Shown here: positions 30,961 through 39,537 of the stretch, piece after piece
How positions within the stretch are numbered: position 1 is the stretch's first letter
How the letters are laid out: every line of letters begins with the position of its first letter
DNA from: Alphaproteobacteria bacterium
Lineage (GTDB): Bacteria > Pseudomonadota > Alphaproteobacteria > Rhodobacterales > Rhodobacteraceae
Direction of reading: 5' to 3'
Assembly: GCA_030425395.1 (NCBI GenBank)
Contig: JAUIAS010000012.1
Coordinates: 29,408 to 93,407, forward strand
DNA: 64,000 nucleotides
Notes under the pieces: model-generated
Databases searched by the model: none
What the model was told of the DNA's origin: nothing
The model's input: only the letters and a program-made list of their open reading frames with translations
Position numbers and translations under genes: made by a program

Positions 30961-32415
30961 TCACAAGCCGACCATGGCCCGGATGTCCGAAGGGCTGGCT
31001 CCGTCGTCGCGATAGGTGCGGATGGCGCGGGCATCGTCCCGTTTGGCGAGGCGTTTTCCGGATGTATCCCGGATCAGGCGATGGTGGTGATAGATCGGAG
31101 TCGGCACCCCGAGCAACCGTTGGAGCAGCACGTGTATCGGAGTGGCCTCTGACAGATCCGCACCGCGCACCACATGCGTGATGCCCTGCGCGGCGTCGTC
31201 AAGGACAACAGACAGGTGATAGGACGTGCCAAAATCGCGGCGCGCCACGACCACATCGCCGATCCGTTCGATGAATGCCTTGGGCTCCATTGCCGTGTCG
31301 GGGCCGCTGGCGATCCCGGTTTCGTGGTAGGTCAGGTCCACGGAGTTCAGGGCGCGGGCGCTGTCGAGGCGCAAGTGGCAATCAGTGGGGCGCGGCCCAT
31401 TGGACGTGTGCGTGCCGGTCGGGCGGCAGGTTCCAGGATAGATCGGCCCGTCCGGTCCGGGCGAGGGCATGGCACCTTCCTGCGGCGCGCTCATGGCGGT
31501 GGCGATGTCGCGACGGCTGCAGTGGCAGGGATAGAGCAGGCCGCGTGCCCAGAGCGCGTCCAGCGCGGCACCGTAGCTGGCCATTCTGTCGGACTGCCGC
31601 AGGACAGGCTCATCCCAGGTTATGCCAAGCCACGCGAGATCATCGAGGATCATGCGATCCCATTCCGGACGGGCGCGCGTTTGATCTATATCTTCAATCC
31701 GAAGCAAGAAATCCCCAGCCGCCGCGCGCGCCATGTCATGGGCAAGCAACGCGGAATAGGCGTGACCAAGATGCAGAGGCCCGGTTGGAGATGGGGCAAA
31801 TCGGGTTCGGAAAATCAATTTTTTTTCAAGCACGTAGACTGTGGACTTCACGTTGATGCCCGGCAGGTGTTCGCCATGTTCCTCAAATCGGGTCGTCACT
31901 GCTCCGGTCTGGCGTGCATTGGTCAACACGGCGGGGTATTCGGGCACGGACAGCGCATGGTCATTGAGCGACAGCACGAACAACCCGCCTGAGCGCAGGT
32001 GGGTCAGACAGGTGTCGAACAGCCCCGGCGGGCCCGCGCCCTGTCCGATGACGCCCACGGCCGCCACCATGTCATAGCCGCCCTGAGGGATATCGCGGGG
32101 CATCAGAAGTGCCCGATAGGCACCTGTTTTTGCGGCCTTTTCCATCATCCCTTGAGATACGTCCGCGCCGTCGATGGTGGTAAAACCCTCGGCCCGGAAC
32201 GCCAGACCGGACAGGCCGGTGCCGCATCCCATGTCCAGCAACGCGCCGTCCTTGTCCGGCGTGCAGGACGCAAGCGCCTGCGCACAACGGCGCGGTGTGG
32301 CATAGCCGTTGTCCGTGATTTCGGCGTCGTAGCTTTTGGCCCAATCGTCGTAATAGGCGCGGACGTCTTCCGCGCTGGCGAGATCATAGACTTTTTTTAG
32401 AAATCCATCCGACAT
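30961..32415 (-). CDS. gluQ: Fusion of SAM-dependent methyltransferase and glutamyl-Q tRNA(Asp) synthetase
   Basis: One 484-residue frame holds two complete proteins. Residues 1-199 are a class I methyltransferase (motif I LLDMGCGTGLSGLAF, then DGADVSQGMMEKA). Residues 200-484 are GluQ-RS, which charges Q34 of tRNA(Asp) with glutamate: FRTRFAPSPTGPLHLGHAYS (HIGH-type), CHCSRR and YPGTC (zinc site), SGKRLAKRDDARAI (KMSKS-type). The seam is CTT GAA AAA AAA TTG ATT. One T fewer would give EKK-stop with an overlapping ATG for a separate GluQ-RS. The eight-A run (31819-31826 on the complement) is a possible slippage site; with seven A the first protein ends at TGA. TTG at the seam could also start GluQ-RS internally. 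The MTase substrate is unknown. Confidence 0.88.
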   Translation of the reverse strand: MSDGFLKKVYDLASAEDVRAYYDDWAKSYDAEITDNGYATPRRCAQALASCTPDKDGALLDMGCGTGLSGLAFRAEGFTTIDGADVSQGMMEKAAKTGAYRALLMPRDIPQGGYDMVAAVGVIGQGAGPPGLFDTCLTHLRSGGLFVLSLNDHALSVPEYPAVLTNARQTGAVTTRFEEHGEHLPGINVKSTVYVLEKKLIFRTRFAPSPTGPLHLGHAYSALLAHDMARAAAGDFLLRIEDIDQTRARPEWDRMILDDLAWLGITWDEPVLRQSDRMASYGAALDALWARGLLYPCHCSRRDIATAMSAPQEGAMPSPGPDGPIYPGTCRPTGTHTSNGPRPTDCHLRLDSARALNSVDLTYHETGIASGPDTAMEPKAFIERIGDVVVARRDFGTSYHLSVVLDDAAQGITHVVRGADLSEATPIHVLLQRLLGVPTPIYHHHRLIRDTSGKRLAKRDDARAIRTYRDDGASPSDIRAMVGL

Positions 32416-32437
32416 GGTCAAAGCCTAGCAGCACAAA

Positions 32438-33805
32438 TCAGCCCGCGTCCAGTACGCTGTCCTGTTGCGCGGCAAGCCACGCCTGCCAATCCAGCTTGGC
32501 GCGGTCGGTATAGGCCTTGTAGCGGTCCTTGCGTCCGCGCCGTCCGCCCTTGAGGCCTTCGACCGGGGGGAAGAGGCCAAAGTTGACATTCATCGGTTGG
32601 AACGTCTTGGCCACCGCGCCGCCGGTGATATGGGTGACAAGCGCGCCCATTGCGGTGGTTGGTGGCGGTGGCGTGACATCGGAACCCAGGATTTCGGCGG
32701 CGGCCATGCGCCCGGCCAAAAGCCCCATCGCGGCGCTTTCCACATACCCTTCGACGCCGGTGATCTGCCCGGCGAACCGCAGATGAGGCGCGGATCTCAG
32801 ACGCATCCGATCGTCCAGCAAGGTCGGAGAGTTGATAAACGTATTGCGGTGAATGCCGCCGAGGCGGGCAAAGCTGGCCTCTTGCAGTCCGGGAATCAAT
32901 TTGAAAACAGATGTTTGCGCGCCGTATTTCATCTTGGTCTGAAAGCCGACGATGTTGTAGAGCGTGCCAAGTGCGTTGTCGCGGCGCAGTTGCACAACCG
33001 CATGTGGTTTGATGTCGGGCTGATGCGGGTTGGTCAGGCCGACGGGCTTCATCGGGCCATGGCGCAAGGTTTCGCGGCCGCGTTCAGCCATGACTTCGAT
33101 GGGCAGACAACCGTCGAAATATCCGGCGGTTTCACCCTCGTGGAACTCTGTCTTGTCGGCGGCAAGAAGCGCATCAATGAAGGCTTCGTACTGGTCCCGG
33201 TCCATTGGGCAATTCAGGTAGGCGGTGCGTTCTTCTTCGGTTTCGCCCTTGTCGTAGCGCGATTGCATCCATGCCTTGGACATGTCGATGCTGTCTGCAT
33301 AAACGATGGGCGCGATGGCGTCGAAAAAAGCCAGCGCTTCGGCGCCGGTTTCCTTTGCGATTGCCTGTCCGAGGGCCGACGACGTCAGTGGACCCGTTGC
33401 AATGATCCAGTGGCCGTGATCGGGCAGCGCGGTGATTTCGCCCGTGTCGACGCGGATGCGCGGATGGGCGTGCAACGCTTGGGTGACGGATTCGGCAAAG
33501 GGATCGCGATCCACAGCCAGCGCGCCACCCGCGGGGATGCGATGCCGGTCCGCGGTGGCCATGATCAGGCCGCCTGCGGCGCGCATTTCCCAGTGCAACA
33601 GCCCCACGGCGTTTTGTTCGTCATCGTCGGACCTGAAAGAATTGGAGCAAACCATTTCGCCAAGCATACCAGTGCGATGGGCAAAGGTTTCCACCACCGG
33701 GCGCATTTCGTGGATGACCACGTTCACGCCCGCCTGCGCGGCCTGCCATGCGGCTTCTGATCCGGCCATTCCGCCGCCGACGATATGCAGTTCCTGTGTC
33801 GTCAT
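32438..33805 (-). CDS. trmFO: Folate-dependent tRNA (uracil-54-C5) methyltransferase
   Basis: Makes ribothymidine at U54 using methylenetetrahydrofolate and FADH2. The 455-residue flavoprotein has an N-terminal FAD motif ([20 protein letters not shown]), the catalytic-cysteine region [12 protein letters not shown], and [20 protein letters not shown]. It also has [39 protein letters not shown] and the C-terminal [13 protein letters not shown] 33805 has GAAGGTG upstream; a 13-codon extension is not family-like. The MTase/GluQ-RS fusion follows 22 bases downstream on the same strand, making a two-gene tRNA-modification operon. Confidence 0.96.
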   Translation of the reverse strand: MTTQELHIVGGGMAGSEAAWQAAQAGVNVVIHEMRPVVETFAHRTGMLGEMVCSNSFRSDDDEQNAVGLLHWEMRAAGGLIMATADRHRIPAGGALAVDRDPFAESVTQALHAHPRIRVDTGEITALPDHGHWIIATGPLTSSALGQAIAKETGAEALAFFDAIAPIVYADSIDMSKAWMQSRYDKGETEEERTAYLNCPMDRDQYEAFIDALLAADKTEFHEGETAGYFDGCLPIEVMAERGRETLRHGPMKPVGLTNPHQPDIKPHAVVQLRRDNALGTLYNIVGFQTKMKYGAQTSVFKLIPGLQEASFARLGGIHRNTFINSPTLLDDRMRLRSAPHLRFAGQITGVEGYVESAAMGLLAGRMAAAEILGSDVTPPPPTTAMGALVTHITGGAVAKTFQPMNVNFGLFPPVEGLKGGRRGRKDRYKAYTDRAKLDWQAWLAAQQDSVLDAG

Positions 33806-33850
33806 GGCCTTTGCACCTTCTGTCGCGAACATCCTGTGCGGCACGCACGG

Positions 33851-33948
33851 GAGGGGGGCTATGCCCCCCGGCCCTCCGGGCCTCCCCCCTGAGTATTTTG
33901 GGCCGGAAGAAGAGGGGAGGCCCTGTCTTCTTCTGGCTGAAAATACTC
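33851..33948. repeat. Dispersed intergenic repeat, copy D (two facing copies)
   Basis: A perfect stem GGGGGGC-tat-GCCCCCC (33853-33869) is followed by GAGTATTTTGG..GAAGAAG (33891-33912) and, 14 bases later, its inverted partner CTTCTTCTGG..AAAATACTC (33927-33948). The two halves could form a long cruciform. The element fills most of the 253-base gap between trmFO and the peroxidase gene. Confidence 0.8.
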
Positions 33949-34058
33949 CCGCCGGAGGCGGTCCGGCGCGTGGTGCGTGGCACCTTGCGTCCGAGTGATT
34001 GTGGGCCGCCGCGACCCGGATCGGGCGCGCGGTGGCGGTGTGTTACGAATGCTGGGTT

Positions 34059-35426
34059 TTAGGGCTGTGTGGCCGGTTTGGAAAGGGGCCAGTTTTCCGG
34101 TGGCGCATCGACAGGCAACTGGGACGGCACGGCCGAGGGGGTGCCAAGGCGGCCTTGGCTCGGGGTTTCGTCGGTCAGGGTGTTAAGAAAGGCCACAAGG
34201 GCCGCGATTTCGGCTTCGGTCAGGGGAACGGGCTGCAGGGTGATCGCGGCATAGATTCGCATCATTTCGGCCTCGTCGCTCATGGCAAGGTCATCGGCCG
34301 CAGGTGCAAATGTGGCCAGCCCCGCGCCCGGATCCGCATGGTGGCGGATGATGTCTTCGAGTGTGGTGTGGCTGCCCGCATGGCCATATGGCGCGGTGAG
34401 CGCGATGTTGCGCAGGGAGGGGGTGCGAAACCGATAGGCATCCCGTGCGTTCCCCGTCACCGCGCCGTGCCCATGGTCGGCAAAGCCGAGCGGTCCGTGC
34501 CCCTTGCCCGGGCCGGTTTGAGGCAGGCCGATGGCGTGAAAACGGTGATCGGTCAGAAACGGGCCCGAGTGACACGTGTGGCATCCGGCCTTGCCATAGA
34601 ACAGGCCCAAGCCGTGCTGTTCCTGCGGTGAAAAACTGTCGTAATCCCCGGCAAGAAAAGCATCGAACCGGCTGTTGGTGGCGCGGAACTCGGTGCTGAT
34701 GAAATCTCCGAGCGTGGCGGCGATGTCGCTCATTCGGATCGGTGCTTCGGGACCGTTAAGCTGCGCGAACCGGTCGTGATAGGCGGGGATAGCCGCGACC
34801 CGGTCGGCGAGTATCTGCCAGGCACCGTCGGGCCCGGTGATCCGGCCCTCGGCCACGGCGTTTGCCACGGGGTTTTCGCCGCGCTGGCCGGCCATTTCAT
34901 CCGGGGCGATCACAGGCATCATCGCTTGTGCCGCAACCGGGCTGAGCGGTTGATCCAGGCTCAGGCCATTGGGCATTGCAATGCCCCCTTCGGCAGAGGC
35001 GTCGCGGCGCAGGCGGCCATCGTGAAACAGAACGGTGAATTCGGACGCGCCGAGGTTGAACAGAGCGGGCGCGTTGCGCGGGATGACGCGGGGCGGGTTG
35101 GACGCTGTCGCGCGGCGTTCGGGCCCCAGCCCCGCGCCACCTTCGCCAAGCGGCAGCGCACGCCCGTCAGAGGTGCCAAGCGCCGGGTGGTGGCAGGTGG
35201 CGCAGGACGTGTTGCGATTGCCCGACAGGATCGGATCAAAGAACAGATCGCGCCCGATCTCGACCGATAGCGCTTCGGCCGGGGCAAACGCGGCATCATC
35301 CGGTGCGCGCGGCAATTCCGCGGCACGGGCGAGGGTGCCCGCACCCAGACTGGCCAATGCTGTTACCATGACGACCGACCGTGCGGTCGGTCTGAGGCCT
35401 CTGATCATTTTCTGTGCTCTCTGCAT
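34059..35426 (-). CDS. Di-haem cytochrome c peroxidase/MauG-family protein
   Basis: An exported protein of 455 residues with a signal peptide (SVVMVTALASLGAGTLARA). It has two c-type haem sites: CATCH in NTSCATCHHPALGTSDG and CHTCH in KAGCHTCHSGPFLTDHRFHA. Between and after them are family segments RVIPRNAPALFNLG, FHDGRL, FRTPSLRNIALTAPYGHAGS and LVAFLNTLT. These proteins reduce hydrogen peroxide or, as MauG, oxidise a partner protein; no mau genes are nearby. The start is ATG 35426; ATG 35408 is also possible. The frame is open to 35585 but that stretch overlaps the next gene. It follows the crotonase-fold gene by 49 bases. Confidence 0.9.
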   Translation of the reverse strand: MQRAQKMIRGLRPTARSVVMVTALASLGAGTLARAAELPRAPDDAAFAPAEALSVEIGRDLFFDPILSGNRNTSCATCHHPALGTSDGRALPLGEGGAGLGPERRATASNPPRVIPRNAPALFNLGASEFTVLFHDGRLRRDASAEGGIAMPNGLSLDQPLSPVAAQAMMPVIAPDEMAGQRGENPVANAVAEGRITGPDGAWQILADRVAAIPAYHDRFAQLNGPEAPIRMSDIAATLGDFISTEFRATNSRFDAFLAGDYDSFSPQEQHGLGLFYGKAGCHTCHSGPFLTDHRFHAIGLPQTGPGKGHGPLGFADHGHGAVTGNARDAYRFRTPSLRNIALTAPYGHAGSHTTLEDIIRHHADPGAGLATFAPAADDLAMSDEAEMMRIYAAITLQPVPLTEAEIAALVAFLNTLTDETPSQGRLGTPSAVPSQLPVDAPPENWPLSKPATQP

Positions 35427-35475
35427 GCTCTGATCTGTCTCGCCAGAGTGGGTCCTGCCTCGGGGATATTGTGGC

Positions 35476-36261
35476 TTATTGCTGCCAGTCGGGTTCGCGC
35501 TTTTCGATAAAGGCGGCGATGCCTTCTTCGGTGTCGCGGTAGAGCATGTTTTCCACCATGACGTCGCCCGTATAGGCATAGGCATCGGCCAGTGGCATGG
35601 AAATCTGATCGTAGAATGCGCCCTTGCCGATCTTCACCGCCGCACCCAGTTTGGACGCGATCGTCTCCGCGAGCGCCTGTGTTTCGGCCTCGAGCGTATC
35701 GGCGGACACCACGCGGTTGATCAGGCCAAGCTCGGCCGCACGGGCGGCGTCGATGAACTGGCCGGTTGTCAGCATTTCAAACGCGTGCTTGGCGGGGATG
35801 TTGCGGCTGAGCGCGACCATGGGGGTGGAACAGAACAGCCCGATATTCACGCCGTTCACGCCAAACCGCGTGCCCTCGGCGGCAACGGCAAGATCGCAGG
35901 TCGCAACCAACTGACAGCCCGCCGCGGTGGCGATGCCGTGCACCTGTGCGATCACCGGTTGCGGCATGGCGCGCACGGTCATCATCATCTTGGCGCAGCG
36001 ATCAAAGAGATCCTTGAAATAGGCCTTGCCGCCATCGTCGGCTTGCCGGCCCTGGGTCATCTGTTTCAAGTCGTGTCCCGCGCAGAACGCCTTGCCTGCG
36101 CCGGAAATCACAATGGCGCGAATCGCAGGCTCCTGTGCCAACCCATCGAGGGCCTCTTGCAGGGCCGCGAGCATTTCGTCGCTGAGCGCGTTGAGCCGTT
36201 CGGGCGCGTTCATTGTCAGGTGGGCGATTGCGCCCGTGTCGCGACGTTCCAGAATTGCCAT
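35476..36261 (-). CDS. Crotonase-fold protein (ECHDC3-like), catalytic Glu residues absent
   Basis: This 261-residue protein has a good crotonase fold. The oxyanion-hole loop is GAGKAFCAGHDLKQM (54-68); the second hole segment is HGIATAAGCQLVATCDLAVA. In enoyl-CoA hydratase the two catalytic glutamates fall at the positions of Gln117 (AAGCQL) and Gly137 (FGVNGV) here, so true hydratase activity is unlikely. The stretch VNIGLFCSTPMVALSR resembles the ECHDC3 subgroup, whose reaction is unclear. ATG 36261 has a strong GGAGGA. It is divergent from a thioesterase gene, consistent with acyl-CoA metabolism. Confidence 0.9.
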   Translation of the reverse strand: MAILERRDTGAIAHLTMNAPERLNALSDEMLAALQEALDGLAQEPAIRAIVISGAGKAFCAGHDLKQMTQGRQADDGGKAYFKDLFDRCAKMMMTVRAMPQPVIAQVHGIATAAGCQLVATCDLAVAAEGTRFGVNGVNIGLFCSTPMVALSRNIPAKHAFEMLTTGQFIDAARAAELGLINRVVSADTLEAETQALAETIASKLGAAVKIGKGAFYDQISMPLADAYAYTGDVMVENMLYRDTEEGIAAFIEKREPDWQQ

Positions 36262-36317
36262 CTTGTCCTCCGTTGATTTGGCGGCAACTCTACGCGCCAC
36301 AGAGATGGAGGAAAAGC

Positions 36318-36791
36318 ATGGACGGCACGACCCGACCGCTGGCGATGGATAAAAACGCGCTGGAGCGTTTTCTGGACACGACCTTTCCGCAGGTGGCGGA
36401 TGATTTCGAGATTGAAGAGGTGGCGCCGATGCATCTGGTCACCCGCCTCAAGGTGGCTGAACGCCATCTGCGCCCCGGCGGCACGGTTTCGGGACCGTCC
36501 ATGTTCGCGCTGGCGGATGTGTCAATCTATCTGGTGACGCTTGCCATGGTCGGGCCCAAGGCGCTCGCTGTGACGACAAACGCAACGCTGGATTTCCTGC
36601 GCAAGCCCGAGGCCGGCCGCGATCTGATTGCGCGGACCAGATTGCTCAAACTGGGGCGAACGCTGGCCGTGGGGGACACGCTGATTTATTCCGAGGGCAT
36701 GGAAGAGGCGGTGGCGCGGTCCTCAATGACCTATTCGCTGCCTCCGTCAGGATCCGAAGCGGCGGCCTTTGCCGTCGACGGGGCCGGGTGA
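36318..36791 (+). CDS. PaaI-type hot-dog thioesterase
   Basis: This 157-residue protein shows the PaaI/YbgC-like hot-dog pattern: LKVAERHLRPGGTVSGPSMF then ALADVSIYLVTLAMVGPKAL (central helix) and TTNATLDFLRKPEAGRDLIA. The usual HGG(A/T) at the start of the central helix reads SGPSMF, so the catalytic set may differ. It would hydrolyse acyl-CoA or aryl-CoA esters. GGAGG precedes ATG 36318. It shares a short 56-base divergent promoter region with the crotonase-fold gene. Confidence 0.85.
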   Translation: MDGTTRPLAMDKNALERFLDTTFPQVADDFEIEEVAPMHLVTRLKVAERHLRPGGTVSGPSMFALADVSIYLVTLAMVGPKALAVTTNATLDFLRKPEAGRDLIARTRLLKLGRTLAVGDTLIYSEGMEEAVARSSMTYSLPPSGSEAAAFAVDGAG

Positions 36792-36861
36792 AAACTTGGG
36801 GTATATAGATACCTAATTTTCAAGACATTGAAAAGGCTTGGTAATTTTGAAATTACCGGCC

Positions 36862-36890
36862 TTGACCGTGGCAACAGGCAGGTCTAGAAA
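36862..36890 (+). promoter_or_regulatory. Sigma70-type promoter of rplM-rpsI
   Basis: TTGACC, 17 bases, TAGAAA, ending 64 bases before the rplM start. The predicted leader of about 58 bases contains the GC-rich segment GGGCGCGGGCC that could pair with later GGCGCGC-type sequence, possibly a ribosomal-protein autoregulatory leader. Confidence 0.5.
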
Positions 36891-36954
36891 CCCCCATCGA
36901 ATTCGGGCGCGGGCCTTTTGCGCGCCTTCCACCGTCAAACAGGATCGTCCTGCC

Positions 36955-37413
36955 ATGAAAACCTTTTCTGCAACACCTGCAGACATCGAGAAGAAATGGA
37001 TCCTGATCGACGCCGAGGGCGTCGTTCTGGGCCGTCTCGCTTCGATCGTTGCCATGCGTCTGCGCGGCAAGCACAAACCGTCGTTCACCCCCCACATGGA
37101 CATGGGTGACAACGTGATCATCATCAACGCCGACAAGATCCAGATGACCGGCAAGAAGCGCGATGAGCACTTCTACTGGCACACGGGTCATCCGGGCGGC
37201 ATCAAGTCCCGCACCAAGGCGCAGATCCTTGAAGGCGCACACCCCGAGCGTGTCGTTACTCAGGCGGTCAAGCGCATGCTGCCGGGCAACCGCCTGTCGC
37301 GTCAGCAGATGACCAACCTGCGTGTCTACGCCGGTGGCGATCACCCGCACGAGGCGCAAAGCCCCGAAGTTCTGGATGTCAAATCCATGAACAAGAAAAA
37401 CACCCGGAGCTGA
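36955..37413 (+). CDS. rplM: 50S ribosomal protein L13
   Basis: Early-assembly protein of the large subunit. The 152-residue product has the family course: [93 protein letters not shown] and the C-terminal [14 protein letters not shown] 36955 starts the conserved N-terminus; the 39 extra open codons before it span the promoter. It is paired with rpsI five bases downstream, the standard arrangement. Confidence 0.98.
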   Translation: MKTFSATPADIEKKWILIDAEGVVLGRLASIVAMRLRGKHKPSFTPHMDMGDNVIIINADKIQMTGKKRDEHFYWHTGHPGGIKSRTKAQILEGAHPERVVTQAVKRMLPGNRLSRQQMTNLRVYAGGDHPHEAQSPEVLDVKSMNKKNTRS

Positions 37414-37418
37414 GACAC

Positions 37419-37907
37419 ATGGCAACCGAAATCAAATCCCTCGAAGGTCTTGAGGCCGCCGTCTCTGACGCCGGTGTTGAGCTTCAACTCGATGCGCCCC
37501 GCGAACCCGTTCGTGACGAACTGGGCCGGTCCTATGCTACAGGCAAGCGGAAGGACGCGGTCGCCCGTGTCTGGATCAAGCCGGGTTCCGGCAAGGTCAC
37601 CGTGAACGGCAAGGAAATGAAGGCTTATTTTGCACGTCCGGTGTTGCAGATGATCCTGCGTCAGCCGTTCACCGTTGCCGGTGTCGAAGACCAGTTCGAC
37701 GTCTACGCCACGGTCAAGGGCGGCGGTCTGTCCGGTCAGGCCGGTGCTGTCAAGCACGGTGTCTCTAAGGCGCTTCAGCTTTATGATCCCGCCCTGCGTG
37801 GCGCGCTGAAAGCGGCAGGTTTCCTTACCCGCGACAGCCGCGTCGTCGAGCGGAAGAAGTACGGCAAGGCGAAAGCCCGCAAGAGCTTCCAGTTCTCCAA
37901 GCGCTGA
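37419..37907 (+). CDS. rpsI: 30S ribosomal protein S9
   Basis: Small-subunit protein whose C-terminal tail reaches the P-site tRNA. The 162-residue product carries the usual alphaproteobacterial N-terminal extension (about 35 residues). The core follows: [40 protein letters not shown] and the basic tail ending FQFSKR. It is followed by an intrinsic terminator 27 bases after the stop. Confidence 0.98.
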   Translation: MATEIKSLEGLEAAVSDAGVELQLDAPREPVRDELGRSYATGKRKDAVARVWIKPGSGKVTVNGKEMKAYFARPVLQMILRQPFTVAGVEDQFDVYATVKGGGLSGQAGAVKHGVSKALQLYDPALRGALKAAGFLTRDSRVVERKKYGKAKARKSFQFSKR

Positions 37908-37933
37908 TCGTTCAGCCAATTTTCAGCCTTGGC

Positions 37934-37963
37934 AAAGCGCGGTCCTTCGGGGCCGCGCTTTTT
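37934..37963 (+). terminator. Intrinsic terminator of rplM-rpsI
   Basis: Stem AAAGCGCGG / CCGCGCTTT with a ten-base loop (TCCTTCGGGG), ending in a run of T (TTTTT). Confidence 0.9.
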
Positions 37964-38107
37964 CGTTTCTTGTGAATGAAATTCTGTTCGCGCGCAGGCA
38001 TTTTTGCGTTATCTGATGTCCCGGTATAGGCTGCATTGCGCGGAACACAGGCGCGGATTGACAGAAGCTGTTCGTTCGTGCACGCGGATCGGTTCGTGGA
38101 GACGGGA

Positions 38108-38833
38108 ATGCTTGACGTGTTTGAGCTGGCCTCTTTGGGGGGGGCGTTGGTTTTTTGCCTGTCTGCCCTGATCGGGCTGTATTCGCTTTGGAAAATACCC
38201 AATCAGGATGACCGCTTTGCCTATGCCGGGTTCTGGCGGCGGGCGATTGCCGCCATTGTGGATGGTATCGCGGTGGCCGGGCTGGCGCTGGGGCCCTCGG
38301 CGCTTGTTGGGTTTGGTCTGGGCTTGGCCTTTGGCAATCGCGTGTCCACCGCCGATCTGACCCTGATGGGGCAGGCGACGGGCGGCTTTGTGGGGCTGAT
38401 TGTAGCTTGGCTGTATTTTGCCCTGATGGAGGCGTCGGTTCATCAAGCAACCTTTGGCAAGAAGTTTCTCGGGTTGCAGGTGGTGGATGCCGATGGGGGG
38501 CGGATCGGGTTTTGGCGGGCAACGGCGCGCCATTTTGGCAAGTTTTTGTCGTTGCTTACGCTTTATATTGGTGTGTTCATGATCGGATGGACGCGGCGTA
38601 AACAGGGCTTGCATGACAAGGTTGCGCGCTGCGTTGTTGTGCGTGCCAAGGCGACAGCGGCGATCGCGCAGGCGCGACCGAATGTGGGCATGTCTATGGA
38701 TCGTGCCGGCCTGGATCGCGCGTTGTCAAAGCCGCCCACGGCCCCGGCCCCGGCGCAGGCGACGGCGCGGAAATCCACGATGAGCGACCGAATTCTGGCC
38801 CGGATCGAAGCGGGGCAGAGCGGCTCCAGATAA
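38108..38833 (+). CDS. RDD-family membrane protein
   Basis: This 241-residue inner-membrane protein starts with one helix (ELASLGGALVFCLSALIGLY). The RDD domain then begins with FAYAGFWRRAIAAIVDGIAV (Arg and Asp of the motif) and continues through two or three more helices. QATFGKKFLGLQVVDADGGR is the typical loop. The last 60 residues are polar and Pro/Ala-rich. RDD proteins are poorly defined; some act in ion exchange. ATG 38108 has GGAGACGG upstream. It is a single gene bounded by the rpsI terminator and a dispersed repeat. Confidence 0.87.
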   Translation: MLDVFELASLGGALVFCLSALIGLYSLWKIPNQDDRFAYAGFWRRAIAAIVDGIAVAGLALGPSALVGFGLGLAFGNRVSTADLTLMGQATGGFVGLIVAWLYFALMEASVHQATFGKKFLGLQVVDADGGRIGFWRATARHFGKFLSLLTLYIGVFMIGWTRRKQGLHDKVARCVVVRAKATAAIAQARPNVGMSMDRAGLDRALSKPPTAPAPAQATARKSTMSDRILARIEAGQSGSR

Positions 38834-38862
38834 AGGTGCCTTGCGGCTGTCGCTGCGTGATT

Positions 38863-38919
38863 GGGGGCTCTGCCCCCGGCCCTTTGGGCCTCCCCCGGAG
38901 TATTTTGAGCCAGAAGAAG
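38863..38919. repeat. Dispersed intergenic repeat, copy E
   Basis: Stem GGGGGC-tct-GCCCCC (38863-38877), then GGCCCTTTGGGCC and GAGTATTTTGAGCCAGAAG ending in AAG (38898-38919). It lies between the convergent RDD and MepK-like genes. Confidence 0.8.
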
Positions 38920-38967
38920 CGCAGCTTTTGGTTAGGACGTTTTTTGTATGGACGGGTTTGGCGGCGC

Positions 38968-39537
38968 TTAGCCGCCCCAGGTGCGAACCACGCCGCAATC
39001 CATGTGCACGAAGTTTGAGCGGCTGTATTTGCCGACCCCGCCCGCGTTGCAGGCCGTGGCCGCGCGAAACACCTGAGATACCGAACGCGATGACAGGCGC
39101 AGATCGGCAGCCTGACCTTTCATATGCAGGGAATTCTTGGCAACACCGCGTGACCGCGACCGGAGCTTGGCATTGGTTTGCGGGCTGCGGTAACCCGAAA
39201 GCATCATGTAGGGATCGTTTGTATCCAGCAGATTGTGGGACGCGGCCATGATGTCGATGGTGCGGGTGTCGATTGGCTTGACCTGATCGGTGCGCCAGTC
39301 CCGCATGAAATGATTGATCTCGGCCAGCGCGTCTTTGATGTAGTCGCCTTCGATCCAGTAGACCATGTCCAGCCGTTCGCCGGTGCGGCCCGAATACATG
39401 CGAATGCGGCGAATATCGCCTGCGCCGCGCAGGAACCCTGCAGCTTGGGAAAACGTCGGCGCTGCGGTCAGCGCGGTGGCGGCGAAAGCCCCCAGCAATG
39501 CGCGCCGGGAAATTCCGGTTGAAGTATTCTCAGTCAT
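38968..39537 (-). CDS. DUF882/MepK-like Tat-exported endopeptidase
   Basis: The 189-residue protein has a twin-arginine signal (SRRALLGAFAATALTAAP) and an M15-type DUF882 domain as in E. coli YcbK/MepK. Zinc-site residues are visible in SLHMKGQAADLRLSSRSVSQ (His...Asp) and NFVHMDCGVVRTWGG (His). MepK cleaves meso-DAP to meso-DAP (3-3) cross-links in peptidoglycan. The divergent neighbour is an L,D-transpeptidase that makes such links, the same partnership as ycbB-ycbK in E. coli, there on one strand. Confidence 0.9.
   Translation of the reverse strand: MTENTSTGISRRALLGAFAATALTAAPTFSQAAGFLRGAGDIRRIRMYSGRTGERLDMVYWIEGDYIKDALAEINHFMRDWRTDQVKPIDTRTIDIMAASHNLLDTNDPYMMLSGYRSPQTNAKLRSRSRGVAKNSLHMKGQAADLRLSSRSVSQVFRAATACNAGGVGKYSRSNFVHMDCGVVRTWGG

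Noticed and set aside
32465..33760. A 431-codon plus-strand frame opposite trmFO
   Set aside because: It is a shadow of trmFO, whose FAD and catalytic motifs are intact on the minus strand.
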